A stretch of DNA of 64,000 bases from an uncultured Bryobacterales bacterium (GTDB lineage: Bacteria; Acidobacteriota; Terriglobia; Bryobacterales; UBA6623). Positions 17,665-26,409 of this stretch are shown piece after piece (the stretch's first letter is position 1; every line of letters starts with the position of its first letter). The notes under the pieces were generated by a model. It ran no database searches and was not told the origin of the DNA. It worked only from the letters and a program-made list of their open reading frames with translations. Location: contig OX638379.1 in NCBI GenBank assembly GCA_951813605.1, positions 5,282,062 to 5,346,061 of the forward strand, written 5' to 3'. Position numbers and translations under genes: made by a program.

Positions 17665-18431
17665 TTGGGGGCCGATGCGGCACCTACGACGCAACCGCCG
17701 TCGCAGGTAATGGTTGTTCCTGTGATGTAGTTCGACGCGTCCGACACGAGGAAACCGACGACGTCGGCGACATCCTCGGCTTGCTGGATCGTGCCGAGCG
17801 GGATCAAGCTCATGAATTCCTCCCGAAACTCCGGGAAGTCTCTCAGCTCCCTTGCGGTAAGCCCGGCTTCCACTATCCCAGGGGCGATTGCGTTCACGGT
17901 GATGCCGTGGGGTGCAAGTTCGAGCGCGGCGCAGCGCGCTAGCATCCAAACCCCGGCCTTTGAAACGCAGTATGGCGCAATCAGCTTGTAGGGCACGTCC
18001 TGCACCCACGATCCGGTGAAGATGATCTTCCCCTTGTGTCCGCCATCGACCCAGCGCTTCGCCACTTCCTGCGTGACGTGGAAGTAGCCGTTGAGGTTGA
18101 TGTCCATGTGCCGGTTCCACTCCTCGACCGTGTATTCGAGGAACGGCACGTTCATTGAGATCCCCGCGTTGCACATGCATACGTCCAAACGCCCGAATTC
18201 GGCCCAGACCCGCTCGATCGCGCCCTGCACCGCTTCTCTGCTGGCCACGTCGGCCTGCAGGTAGAGCACTCTTGCGCCTTTCTCTCGGAGCGCATCGACT
18301 CGCCGAGCGTTCTCCTTGATGTCGAGCAAGGCCATGTCGAGGCCCATTTCGACCATCTTCTTTGCGCTGGCGTAGCCCAAATCTCCAATTCCGCCAGTGA
18401 TCAGTCCTACGCTCTTGTCGTGTCTTGCCAT
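17661..18431 (-). CDS. SDR-family sugar dehydrogenase-like
   Basis: 256 residues from ATG 18431. The cofactor loop is GLITGGIGDLGYASAKKM, and NAGISM and the catalytic set S (IIFTGSW, near residue 140) and YxxxK (YCVSK, near 155) are complete. DMALLDIKEN at the end of beta-2 puts an aspartate where NAD-preferring enzymes have it, so NAD is the likely cofactor. In non-phosphorylative sugar-acid pathways such enzymes oxidise fucose, rhamnose, arabinose or a keto-deoxy acid. The gene lies 8 bases after the enolase-superfamily gene and overlaps the aldolase gene, giving a three-gene core. Confidence 0.87.
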   Translation of the reverse strand: MARHDKSVGLITGGIGDLGYASAKKMVEMGLDMALLDIKENARRVDALREKGARVLYLQADVASREAVQGAIERVWAEFGRLDVCMCNAGISMNVPFLEYTVEEWNRHMDINLNGYFHVTQEVAKRWVDGGHKGKIIFTGSWVQDVPYKLIAPYCVSKAGVWMLARCAALELAPHGITVNAIAPGIVEAGLTARELRDFPEFREEFMSLIPLGTIQQAEDVADVVGFLVSDASNYITGTTITCDGGCVVGAASAPK

Positions 18432-18439
18432 AAGCCTCC

Positions 18440-19990
18440 TCACCCCGACTGGTCGCCGGTAAGCTCGATATCGACGTCCTGCTCGTCCTCCGCGCCCAGT
18501 ATGCTCGCAACTTCGTACGGCCATGCGTGACGGTCGAAGCGCTCGGCGGCCTGCCGCTTCGGCCAGCCGGAGAGACTTGTCCGCCTGGGCCGGTCGAGCA
18601 GGTAGTTCGCGTAGATCTCGCTAGCATGCTTGCGATGCGGCGCCACTGCTTCGGGCGTATAGCGATACTTCTCCAAGCGTTCCGGATCCAGCCTCAGCCC
18701 GTGTCCGGGAACTTCCAGCAGGCGAAGATGTCCGCCGGACCAGTCGAACTGGCCGCCCTCGATCACATCGTCACTGACATGGATCGTCTCGTTGTCGATC
18801 GGGTGGCAGGTCCTCGGCGCACGGCCCATGTAGATGCCGACCCGCTCCGATTCCTGCAGCAGTGCCGAAGCCATCGCTCCTCGGAAAGCGAGTTGCGTGC
18901 AGAGCTCGAAGTTGCTGTGGATCGCGATATGCAGCCCCATGAACTTGGCGAGCTGAGCGAAGCGCCAGAGCCCCCACGGACCCAGGTTGATGTCAGGCAC
19001 GGCCACGTCGGCTCCCTCGTATCGCTCCAGCATGTACCAGTCCGGCTCCCAGAGATTAGCCATCGGGCTCGCTCCCGGGGGATGGATGATGGGCGGCCAC
19101 CAATGGCACGAGAGCGGCGTGCGCAATTCGCCCCGTAGCGCCGTCATCCGCCGATAGTAGTACTCCGCTTGGTAGCTGCCCCCGCCGGATAGCCGTTCCC
19201 CCAGTCGTTCGGCCTCGGGGTAGAAACGCTGCGGCAGCAGCGAGTGGACGGGCTGCTCGGCGTACTCGAGATCGCAATCTTCAACTGCCTGCAAGATCCG
19301 GCGAGCTTCTTGGTAGTTCCAAGTGCCGTGCGCGTCGATTCGGATCGCGGTGCCCCGACCCACCGCCTCCCTGATCCGGTGAATGAGCTCGATGTGATCC
19401 TCCGGCTGGTACGCCGTCATGGAGACCTTTACCGCGGGGAAGCCCTCGCTGGCTCGCTGTGCCGCGAACTCCGGCCAGGTCTCGTAGGTGATCGCGTCTT
19501 TGCCATCCTTGTCGGCGAAGCGCTGCCAGGTGTAAGCAGCCATCGGGACCCGGTCCCGGGGCTGGAAGTCGGCCTCGAACAGTTCGGCCCATAGCCGGTG
19601 CAGCGGCTCGCCGAGGACCTGCCCGACGAGATCCCACCAAGCCATGAAGAGCGGCTCTTCGAATTCGAGTTCGAGCAGATTGCGGCCGGGCTGGGTCCTG
19701 AGGTCCTCCACGCATCTCCGCGCCCTGCCATCCAAATCGACCGACCACTCTCCCGTCCCAACCAGCCCTTGCTTGGTCTTCAGCTCGACAAACGCCCATG
19801 ACACGGCCGGCAGCGCCTGCCATCCGGGCGTGTAGACGCCCACCATAGGAATGAGCACCTTGTGGACGATTGCTTCGCCCAGCGTCAGGCGGTGCGGCGC
19901 AAGCCGGTCAGCCAATTTCTCGCGGAACGACGCGACACGACGCTTGAGCATCGCGTCGAAGTCTCGGACATCGTCGATGTAGAGCAGCAC
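18440..19990 (-). CDS. Enolase-superfamily sugar acid dehydratase (mandelate racemase/glucarate dehydratase-like)
   Basis: 516 residues from GTG 19990, longer than the 380-450 usual for the family because of a 40-residue C-terminal extension rich in acidic residues (EDEQDVDIELTG). The enolase barrel is seen in AVKVSMTAYQPE (K-x-S base position), the metal ligands RIDAHGTWNYQEA and LEYAEQPVHS, then VPDINLGPWGLWRFA and the HSNFELCTQ loop near residue 370, where family members carry a catalytic His or Glu. Such enzymes dehydrate aldonic or aldaric acids to 2-keto-3-deoxy acids. Position between a sugar-oxidising SDR and a DHDPS-type aldolase supports this. The exact acid cannot be read from the sequence. 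Confidence 0.83.
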   Translation of the reverse strand: MLLYIDDVRDFDAMLKRRVASFREKLADRLAPHRLTLGEAIVHKVLIPMVGVYTPGWQALPAVSWAFVELKTKQGLVGTGEWSVDLDGRARRCVEDLRTQPGRNLLELEFEEPLFMAWWDLVGQVLGEPLHRLWAELFEADFQPRDRVPMAAYTWQRFADKDGKDAITYETWPEFAAQRASEGFPAVKVSMTAYQPEDHIELIHRIREAVGRGTAIRIDAHGTWNYQEARRILQAVEDCDLEYAEQPVHSLLPQRFYPEAERLGERLSGGGSYQAEYYYRRMTALRGELRTPLSCHWWPPIIHPPGASPMANLWEPDWYMLERYEGADVAVPDINLGPWGLWRFAQLAKFMGLHIAIHSNFELCTQLAFRGAMASALLQESERVGIYMGRAPRTCHPIDNETIHVSDDVIEGGQFDWSGGHLRLLEVPGHGLRLDPERLEKYRYTPEAVAPHRKHASEIYANYLLDRPRRTSLSGWPKRQAAERFDRHAWPYEVASILGAEDEQDVDIELTGDQSG

Positions 19991-20071
19991 CCTCAGACCT
20001 ATCGTTTATGGCTTGGCAACGAGTGGTTCTCGCCCGGATGTCACGTATCGGATCGCATGTGCAGCCAACGT

Positions 20072-20419
20072 CTAGCCGAAATTGACGTAATGAATCACGC
20101 ACGCCCCAATTCCGGCCACGGAACTGACGCACGCCCAGCCGACTCCCCATACAACTCGGTCCTGGCCGAACCGGGATCGCATCGCTCCCGATATCCGTCC
20201 CATTGAGATGATCGCGATCACCTGCGAGGCGAGCATGTAGCACCCCATCAGTCGATTCGCCCTGTACCACTCCTCAAGCGACGACATTGTCTGAGGGGTA
20301 CGGAATCCATATAGCCAATTGGGCGGCACCCACCCCGCTACCAGGGGCACTGCTGAAGCGGCGATCGTGATTGATACGATCTCGGGCCAGTACTTGCGTA
20401 AGAGTGTCTTCCTCCGCAC
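20072..20419 (-). CDS. SdpI-family small membrane protein
   Basis: 115 residues from a GTG at 20419, with three hydrophobic segments at about 12-30, 58-75 and 88-108. The segment YGFRTPQTMSSLEEWYRANR matches the conserved loop of the SdpI/YhfL family, which in Bacillus includes the immunity protein and signalling receptor against the killing factor SdpC. No SdpC-like toxin or ArsR-type partner is seen here, so an immunity role is not supported. Many SdpI homologues are orphans of unknown function. It sits inside the leftward sugar block with an 81-base gap on one side and about 137 bases on the other, so it may be its own unit. Confidence 0.7.
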   Translation of the reverse strand: MRRKTLLRKYWPEIVSITIAASAVPLVAGWVPPNWLYGFRTPQTMSSLEEWYRANRLMGCYMLASQVIAIISMGRISGAMRSRFGQDRVVWGVGWACVSSVAGIGACVIHYVNFG

Positions 20420-20556
20420 AGTACCGCAGCAGATTCCCAGCGGAGGCGATCCTCCAGCCCGCCCAGAGTACTACAACTCGCGGCGACCGTTTGGCGAAAC
20501 GGCATGCTTCAAACTCCAGCGGGGGCTCTAGTGTGCATGTGCCGTGTCGAAGGACC

Positions 20557-22122
20557 CTACCAATAGGCAAGGTAAAGCGCAACGAAGACGCCAACCGTCA
20601 ACGCCCACCACAGGCTCACGCGGCGGTAAACCGGATAGCCAGCGGCAACGATCGCGCGCGGCAGCCTCGAAACGGCACGCGTCCAGATGATTCGATCCAC
20701 GGATTGTTCTTCGGGCGCGGGCGTCGCAAGGCTCAACAGCGCCATGCAAGCCAAGGATCCGGCGTAGACAATTCCAGCGATGTTGAACGCGTTCATTTCC
20801 ACGCCCGTCAAGCGCAGCCAGTAAGGCAATACGAACATCGGGAAACAAAGCCCCAAAGTCCATGCTGCTGCCGTGGCCGTGGCGCGTCGCCAGAAGACGG
20901 CGAGCAGGAAGATCGCCATGATGGGGGCGGCAATCAGGAACCAGCACTCTTGAAAGTAAGAAAAGATGTTGCCGAAGCTCATGACCACCGGTGCCCAGAG
21001 GGCTCCGACAACGAGAATCGCCACTCCGGATCGCCTGCCGAAGCGGATCAGTTCTTGCTCGGACGCACGGCGACGGTAAAGCCCCTTGTACAGGTCGATC
21101 GTCAAGATCGTGGCGCTTGAATTGATCAGGGCTTGGATCGTCGACATGATCGCGCCGCAAAGGCCCGCGAGGATCAAGCCGCGCAGCCCTGCCGGGATCA
21201 CGGTCTTGATTAGGTACGGCAGAGCTTCGTCCCCGGTTGGGAGATCGGGATTGATCGCATAGGCCACCATGCCGGGAAATATGTACGCGAGCGCGGTGAA
21301 GACGCCGAGGAAGCACGCGAGGACGATGCCCATCCGAGCGTGCCACTCGTCCTTGGCGCCGAGCGAATTCTGATTGATGTACTGATTCGTGCAGAAGTAC
21401 CACGGGCCGGTCGAAAGAGCGAGCACAACCATTGCCGTCCACGGCAGTTCCGGGTCGGACGCCGGCAATATCAGATGCGCTCGCTGCCCCTCGCCCAATA
21501 CTGCCTGCCATCCGCCGGGCACTTCGTGCAGACCTAGGAAGAAAACCAGCAGGCCGCCAATGATTAGCAAGGCTGACTGGAAGACCTGCGTCCAAGCCAC
21601 CGAACTCATGCCGCCGTAAACCGTCAGCGCGCCCGACAGGATCGCCAGGCCCCAGATGCCCGCCTGCAGCGGGATTCCCAGCATCTGCTCCAGCAAGAAC
21701 GCGCCCGAGAAGATCACCCCGGCGAGATTGATGAAAACGTAGCTGACGACGCTGATAACGGCGTACATCCGGCGTACCGTCACGCTGTAGCGGAGTTCCA
21801 GGAACTCCGGCATCGTCACGATACGGTTGCGCATGTACACCGGCAGGAAGACTCCGATCAGGAGGCTGTAGCCGACGAAGTTGAGCCATTCCCAGTTCGC
21901 AACGGCCATGCCGTGCGTGTAGGCGTATCCCACAACCCCCACCAACTGCTCCGTGCTGAGCGAGGCGCCGATGGTGGAAAAGCCGATCACGGCCCACGAG
22001 AGCGTGCCGGCGGTCAGAAAGAAGTCGCGCGACGACTCCTTCTCTCTACGTCCCGCCCATAAGCCGATCGCGAGGGCGACGACGAAGTAAGCTGCGAACA
22101 CGGAGAGGTCTACGGACCCCAT
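20557..22122 (-). CDS. Sodium:solute symporter (SSS family, sugar-type)
   Basis: 521 residues from ATG 22122, with about 13 membrane segments. Recognisable segments are FVVALAIGLWAGRREKESS with the arginine-rich first loop, GTLSWAVIGFSTIGASLS, YMRNRIVTMPEFLELRYS (the usual TxPEFLxxRY), and CGAIMSTIQALINSSATIL (the sodium-site segment). The frame continues upstream but overlaps the glycosidase gene, so the ATG was chosen. This subgroup resembles sodium/glucose and sodium/myo-inositol symporters. It lies 53 bases after the GH38-type gene and is likely the importer of the sugar freed by that enzyme. Confidence 0.88.
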   Translation of the reverse strand: MGSVDLSVFAAYFVVALAIGLWAGRREKESSRDFFLTAGTLSWAVIGFSTIGASLSTEQLVGVVGYAYTHGMAVANWEWLNFVGYSLLIGVFLPVYMRNRIVTMPEFLELRYSVTVRRMYAVISVVSYVFINLAGVIFSGAFLLEQMLGIPLQAGIWGLAILSGALTVYGGMSSVAWTQVFQSALLIIGGLLVFFLGLHEVPGGWQAVLGEGQRAHLILPASDPELPWTAMVVLALSTGPWYFCTNQYINQNSLGAKDEWHARMGIVLACFLGVFTALAYIFPGMVAYAINPDLPTGDEALPYLIKTVIPAGLRGLILAGLCGAIMSTIQALINSSATILTIDLYKGLYRRRASEQELIRFGRRSGVAILVVGALWAPVVMSFGNIFSYFQECWFLIAAPIMAIFLLAVFWRRATATAAAWTLGLCFPMFVLPYWLRLTGVEMNAFNIAGIVYAGSLACMALLSLATPAPEEQSVDRIIWTRAVSRLPRAIVAAGYPVYRRVSLWWALTVGVFVALYLAYW

Positions 22123-22175
22123 GGCCTCGGCTGCGTCCACTTGCGGTTCCTCGGTGGCGGTCCTTGCCTTCGGGT

Positions 22176-24905
22176 CTACGACTCGGCCGTGAACCGCAGC
22201 GTGACAATTTCCCAAGACCCCATTTCGAACGCCGCGCTGTTTCCGCTCAGCCGCACCTCGGGCGATTCCATGGGACGGCCGTTGAAGTCCACCGCCGCGC
22301 ATGATCCGGCGCGCATGGGCAGCGCGACTTGGACCCGGCCTGCGCGCCCGGTGGTGTCGTGGAGCCGGATCTCGTAACCGCCGTCGCGGTACAGCCAACT
22401 CGAGGCCGCGATGCTGGCCGGGCTAGCCGACACGAAGCTTTGCTGCATCGGAAGTTCCGCGCTTTTGCGGTTGTACACGTGCCGGGAGGAGCAGTGGTGC
22501 ATCCATGCTTCGGCTTGCTGCGGGACCCTGGCCTCGCGCCAGTCCCCGCCGTGCGGGATCAGTGCATAGCGAAAGCTGTGCCGGCCCTGCCCTGCGAAGT
22601 ACGGATTCGCAAATAAGCTCTCCATCTCGCCCCGTGGCTTGATCGTCATCATCAGGATATGCTCGAGCGAGCGCGTTTCCGGATGGAACAGCCAGCCGCG
22701 CTTGCCCTCGGCGGCGAGCATTGCCAAGCCCTTACCCGTCCCGCTGTAGTCCACCCAGCGGTGCGCGAAGAACACGTTCTTGCGCAGCAACTCCTCGTTG
22801 GGGTCGGTGCCGTCGCCCCACGGCTCGCCCGACAGGTCGCGGGGCTCGGCGCCGAACGGGATTCCCGCGGTTGGAATCGCGTCGAAGTCGAACACCGCGT
22901 TGACGGCGAAGTATCCGGAGCCGCCGGCGCTGTCGATGTCGCACGCAAAGTCGATTCGCTCTTCCGCGTGGTTCAGAGAAACGGTCAGCTGGACCTTGTG
23001 ACCGCCGATGCGACCCTGCATCATGGCTGAAGTGCGAAGAATGCCGTCCTCGACCAAGTGCCATGCCGCTCCTTCGATCCGGTCCTCCCCTGTCACGGGG
23101 CCCCCGTGCCAGGGCCAAGGGTCCTCGTTCCTGTAATAGACTGGATTCCCCGTCGCGCTATACGTCACGTCGCGTCGCTTGTCCCGGATTGCTTGCACGC
23201 CCTCCGTGCCAAGCTCGATTCGGGCAAATTCGTTCTCAAGAGCGCTAACCGGATGGTCGGGATAGGCGGGCTCCTCGTCCCCGTTGACTCGCACGACGCG
23301 GAGAGTTGTGTATCCGAGAGCTGGCACTTCGATGTCGGCTAGGAGCCACGCTTCCTTGTAAGTATTCTTTGCTCCAGGGGGAAGGTGCTCGCTCGAGTTG
23401 TTGAAATGCCGCACGCGGCGCAACTGGTGCGGTCGCTCGTTGCCTTCGGCATCGAGAAGCTTCAGCTTCGTGAACTTAGGCTCGGCGAAGACCGCCTTGA
23501 TCTCGACGGTCTCCCGACGGTCCCATGCTAGAGGGTTGAATACCGCGATCGTCTGCGTCTCGCCGTCCGCAATAATGCGATGCGTGAGCTGGCGCATCGC
23601 TTCCTTGCGCAGCCGATCCGCGTGAAACGTGACGTGCCGTCCGATCGCGATGGCATCGGGCATGTCTTCGTCCCCAACGTACAAGCCGTCGTGGGGATAG
23701 AGTGTGAGCGCCTCGTGCCAGAGTTCCTCGAGCTTTGCTTCCGGGTACGGAGCGCCCGCGCTTGAGGCCATCGAGCAATATGCCTCGGCTTCGACTAATT
23801 CGTTGTTCACGCGGTCGCGCCAGTTGTCGAGGCCGCGGCTGCCGCACTGCCCGTACCAGAACGGCCACCCGACCGGATCGACCGGGCCTGCGAAGTGCGG
23901 TATCAACTCGCGGGACTTCTCGAGTTCGGCGAAGTACTCAGTCGGTGTGGCGAATCGGAGGGGAGCGCTCTCTCGTCGCTGCCACTCCTTGACAAAGCCC
24001 GGCAGATCGAGCGCGGGCTCGCCGTCCCACGCGGCGTTGTAGGTCGGCAGCGAGAGCGGCAGGGTGTGGTCCAGCCCGACTGGCAACCAAATCACCTTGG
24101 TGTCGCTGGCCGGCATGAGAAAGCGGAGCGCCGAATCGTACAGCGCCCGTACGGCCCCCTCCCAGTCCTGCTGATACGCGTTCAGCTCCTTTAGGTATCC
24201 GCCCGGGCCCTTTCCCATGCCCCAGCCACCGGCTAGCCAGCCGTATGGCCCGTAGGTCAAGGTCACGTCGCTGCCGTCGAGGCCCTCCCAAACGAACTCG
24301 CGCTTGTATCCCTTGCGGTCAAGCGCCCAGATGGGCCGCGTGAACCGGTAGTAGCTGTAGCCAGCCTTGCGCAGGATCTGCGGCATCTGGGTATGTCCCG
24401 GATGGATGTCGATGAAGCAGGCCACGTCGAGCTTGGCTTCCGGGAACTCTCGCTCGAAGAACTTGCGTCCCAGTGTCATGTTGCGGATGACCGCTTCCGG
24501 CTCGTTGAACGGGTTGTCGTTGTTGGCCACGGATCCGGCTGCGATCCCGACGCGGCCCTGCTTGGCAAGCTCTTTCAGTTCGGCCAGCACGTCTGGCTTC
24601 AGCTCGGCGGTCCGGTCGATTCGCTCGAGCTTGACGTCGATGAACCACTTGAAGTTCTCGTCCCGGCGCATGATCTCGACGGCTCGCTCGTCAATGAGCG
24701 CGGCTCGCTCCCAGTGCCAAGCCTCCGAAGCAAACCACGAGAAGTCGTTATGGCTGTACGGAACAAGGAATATCTTCGCTCCCTTGAGCTTCTCCTGTAC
24801 CTGCTGGTACGAATCTGACTCGGCATCGCCCGCCTGGGCCGCCGCTTGGGCCGCGGCGCCGAGCAAGGCCATGAAGCCGAAGAAGTCCCGACGGTCAATC
24901 GACAT
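22176..24905 (-). CDS. GH38-type alpha-mannosidase-like glycosidase with Tat signal
   Basis: 909 residues, a usual GH38 length. The N terminus is Tat-like (DRRDFFGFMALLGAAAQAA), so the protein should be exported folded. The catalytic domain starts with the metal-binding VPYSHNDFSWF near residue 48 (His and Asp as in HSHxDxGW). The nucleophile region is CFIDIHPGHTQMPQIL near 160, matching the DxFGH block. RFTRPIWALD follows. The C-terminal half has the beta-rich fold with ETVEIKAVF and LGYTTLRVVRV. Family members cleave alpha-mannosides. Substrate here is unknown, and sequence drift around the nucleophile (HPGH for PFGH) suggests a divergent subfamily. The neighbouring sulfatase and transporters imply a sulfated or decorated glycan. 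Confidence 0.78.
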   Translation of the reverse strand: MSIDRRDFFGFMALLGAAAQAAAQAGDAESDSYQQVQEKLKGAKIFLVPYSHNDFSWFASEAWHWERAALIDERAVEIMRRDENFKWFIDVKLERIDRTAELKPDVLAELKELAKQGRVGIAAGSVANNDNPFNEPEAVIRNMTLGRKFFEREFPEAKLDVACFIDIHPGHTQMPQILRKAGYSYYRFTRPIWALDRKGYKREFVWEGLDGSDVTLTYGPYGWLAGGWGMGKGPGGYLKELNAYQQDWEGAVRALYDSALRFLMPASDTKVIWLPVGLDHTLPLSLPTYNAAWDGEPALDLPGFVKEWQRRESAPLRFATPTEYFAELEKSRELIPHFAGPVDPVGWPFWYGQCGSRGLDNWRDRVNNELVEAEAYCSMASSAGAPYPEAKLEELWHEALTLYPHDGLYVGDEDMPDAIAIGRHVTFHADRLRKEAMRQLTHRIIADGETQTIAVFNPLAWDRRETVEIKAVFAEPKFTKLKLLDAEGNERPHQLRRVRHFNNSSEHLPPGAKNTYKEAWLLADIEVPALGYTTLRVVRVNGDEEPAYPDHPVSALENEFARIELGTEGVQAIRDKRRDVTYSATGNPVYYRNEDPWPWHGGPVTGEDRIEGAAWHLVEDGILRTSAMMQGRIGGHKVQLTVSLNHAEERIDFACDIDSAGGSGYFAVNAVFDFDAIPTAGIPFGAEPRDLSGEPWGDGTDPNEELLRKNVFFAHRWVDYSGTGKGLAMLAAEGKRGWLFHPETRSLEHILMMTIKPRGEMESLFANPYFAGQGRHSFRYALIPHGGDWREARVPQQAEAWMHHCSSRHVYNRKSAELPMQQSFVSASPASIAASSWLYRDGGYEIRLHDTTGRAGRVQVALPMRAGSCAAVDFNGRPMESPEVRLSGNSAAFEMGSWEIVTLRFTAES

Positions 24906-25042
24906 ACATTACAACCTACCTAATCTCACTCCCGGCACTGGCTCCCGCGGATGTGGTCTCGCCCGAGAATCGAAGCCCCGTCCCGCAAGAATCGAGCGTC
25001 TCGGACCGCCTGGAAATCGGTTGGCTTGCATGCCGGTGTTCT

Positions 25043-26326
25043 CTAAGCCCGCCTGAGACCCGCTGGTCGCGCAAAGCCTCGATGCAATACGGAGGCGACC
25101 AGGAGTCCCGTGCAAGCGACGGACGCTAGCAGCATGAAGAGGTGTTGGTAACCGCCGACGCCCGGAGTCGCATCCAGCAGCCTGCCTGCAGTAAGTCCGA
25201 AGAAAATATCCGGTGTGTACCCGACAAGAGAAATGAGGCCCACCGCGGCACCGGTGAGCGAGTGCGGCACCCGGGTCTGCTGGAGCAGGGCGAAGTACAG
25301 GCCGCGCAGCGCATGCACGCCGAAAATCGTGACCAGAAGGTTCGCGTATACGATCACGAGAAGGTCGGGACTCGCATCCAAGACTGCGAGGACGGCCCAG
25401 AATCCGACGAGAGACCCGAAGATGACGGCGACGATCCGGGCGATGCCGAACCGGTCACCCACAAATCCGGCAAGTATCGCCGCCGCCGGCCGGATATAAG
25501 CGGCATTTGCAACGAATCCGGCCGCGTCGGCCTCGTTCATGCCTAGCACGTCGTAGGCGTATGTGGAGTAGTAGTCGATTGCCTTGTAACCGCAGTAGGC
25601 GCATACCACGACGACCGCCTGTAACCAGACGACGCGAATCCTAAGGGCCGCCTTCATGGACGACCAGATGCGAGGCTTTGTGTCCGTCACCGTCGGTAGG
25701 GAATCGGGAATGCACCACCAGACGACGATGGCTGCCGCCAAGGTGCAGATCGTGTACTGGAGGATTACGGCCTGAAAGGCTGCCGCTCGAACGGTTTCGT
25801 TGGCAATCGAGGGATCAGCTCCTAGCCCGGCCCTCAGCAGCAGGACTCCCGTGCTTGCAAATAGGGCCGCGACAAGCCCTCGCCCGCCGTCCAGCAGGCC
25901 GAAGCCGCGGCCTTGCTGGAGTTGGCCGCCCCACACTCGCGTCGCGCGGATCAGGGCGCACCAGAAGAGCAGGATGGAGGTGACGCCCCAGAACGCGTAC
26001 AGGATCGCCATGCCGACAACACCGGGCAGTGTCATGAAGTACACTCCGCCCCCGGCCGTCGCTGCAAGCGATATGCTCATGAGCTTGCGTGCCGAGAATC
26101 GGTCGGCCAGTATGCCACCTGGCAAATACGAAATCATCGCAGTGACGCCGTACCATGCGACGACATCGCCGAGATCCGCATAGGAGAATCCGAAGACCTC
26201 TAGCATGGTTGGCAGGTAGTACCGCGGCAGTTGAAATGGAAGGCTGAAAATGATCTCCCCCGCGAATACCAAGGCGAACATGGTGAGGAAGCGTGACCGA
26301 GCTTCAGCCGATACTGGGATTCGCAT
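25043..26326 (-). CDS. MFS transporter, sugar-phosphate/organic anion type
   Basis: 427 residues from ATG 26326 with 12 predicted membrane segments. The loop after helix 2 is YLPGGILADRFSARKLM, the MFS A-motif in the form GxLADRFS. The first helix contains FSLPFQLPRYYLPTMLEVFG, as in the organophosphate:phosphate antiporter group. FVGDRFGIARIVAVIFG forms the second-half repeat of the motif. Likely cargo is a monosaccharide, sugar acid or sulfated sugar released by the neighbouring enzymes. It lies 83 bases after the sulfatase gene and 137 bases before the glycosidase gene. Confidence 0.85.
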   Translation of the reverse strand: MRIPVSAEARSRFLTMFALVFAGEIIFSLPFQLPRYYLPTMLEVFGFSYADLGDVVAWYGVTAMISYLPGGILADRFSARKLMSISLAATAGGGVYFMTLPGVVGMAILYAFWGVTSILLFWCALIRATRVWGGQLQQGRGFGLLDGGRGLVAALFASTGVLLLRAGLGADPSIANETVRAAAFQAVILQYTICTLAAAIVVWWCIPDSLPTVTDTKPRIWSSMKAALRIRVVWLQAVVVVCAYCGYKAIDYYSTYAYDVLGMNEADAAGFVANAAYIRPAAAILAGFVGDRFGIARIVAVIFGSLVGFWAVLAVLDASPDLLVIVYANLLVTIFGVHALRGLYFALLQQTRVPHSLTGAAVGLISLVGYTPDIFFGLTAGRLLDATPGVGGYQHLFMLLASVACTGLLVASVLHRGFARPAGLRRA

Positions 26327-26409
26327 TACAACTAGACTTTCGAGAATGGCCGGGGCGGATACATCAATTGTTCGGGGCCTGCGCGCCCGACGCGACGGCA
26401 ACTCAACCG

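Noticed and set aside
17665..18627. Open frame continuing upstream of the DHDPS-type aldolase, which would fuse it to another 320 residues
   Set aside because: The extension lies inside the SDR gene in a different frame and is low-complexity; the ATG at 17664 overlaps the SDR stop as expected for coupled genes.
20528..21997. Second minus-strand open frame across the sodium symporter
   Set aside because: Arginine/histidine-rich with no hydrophobic segments; the symporter frame has about 13 membrane helices.
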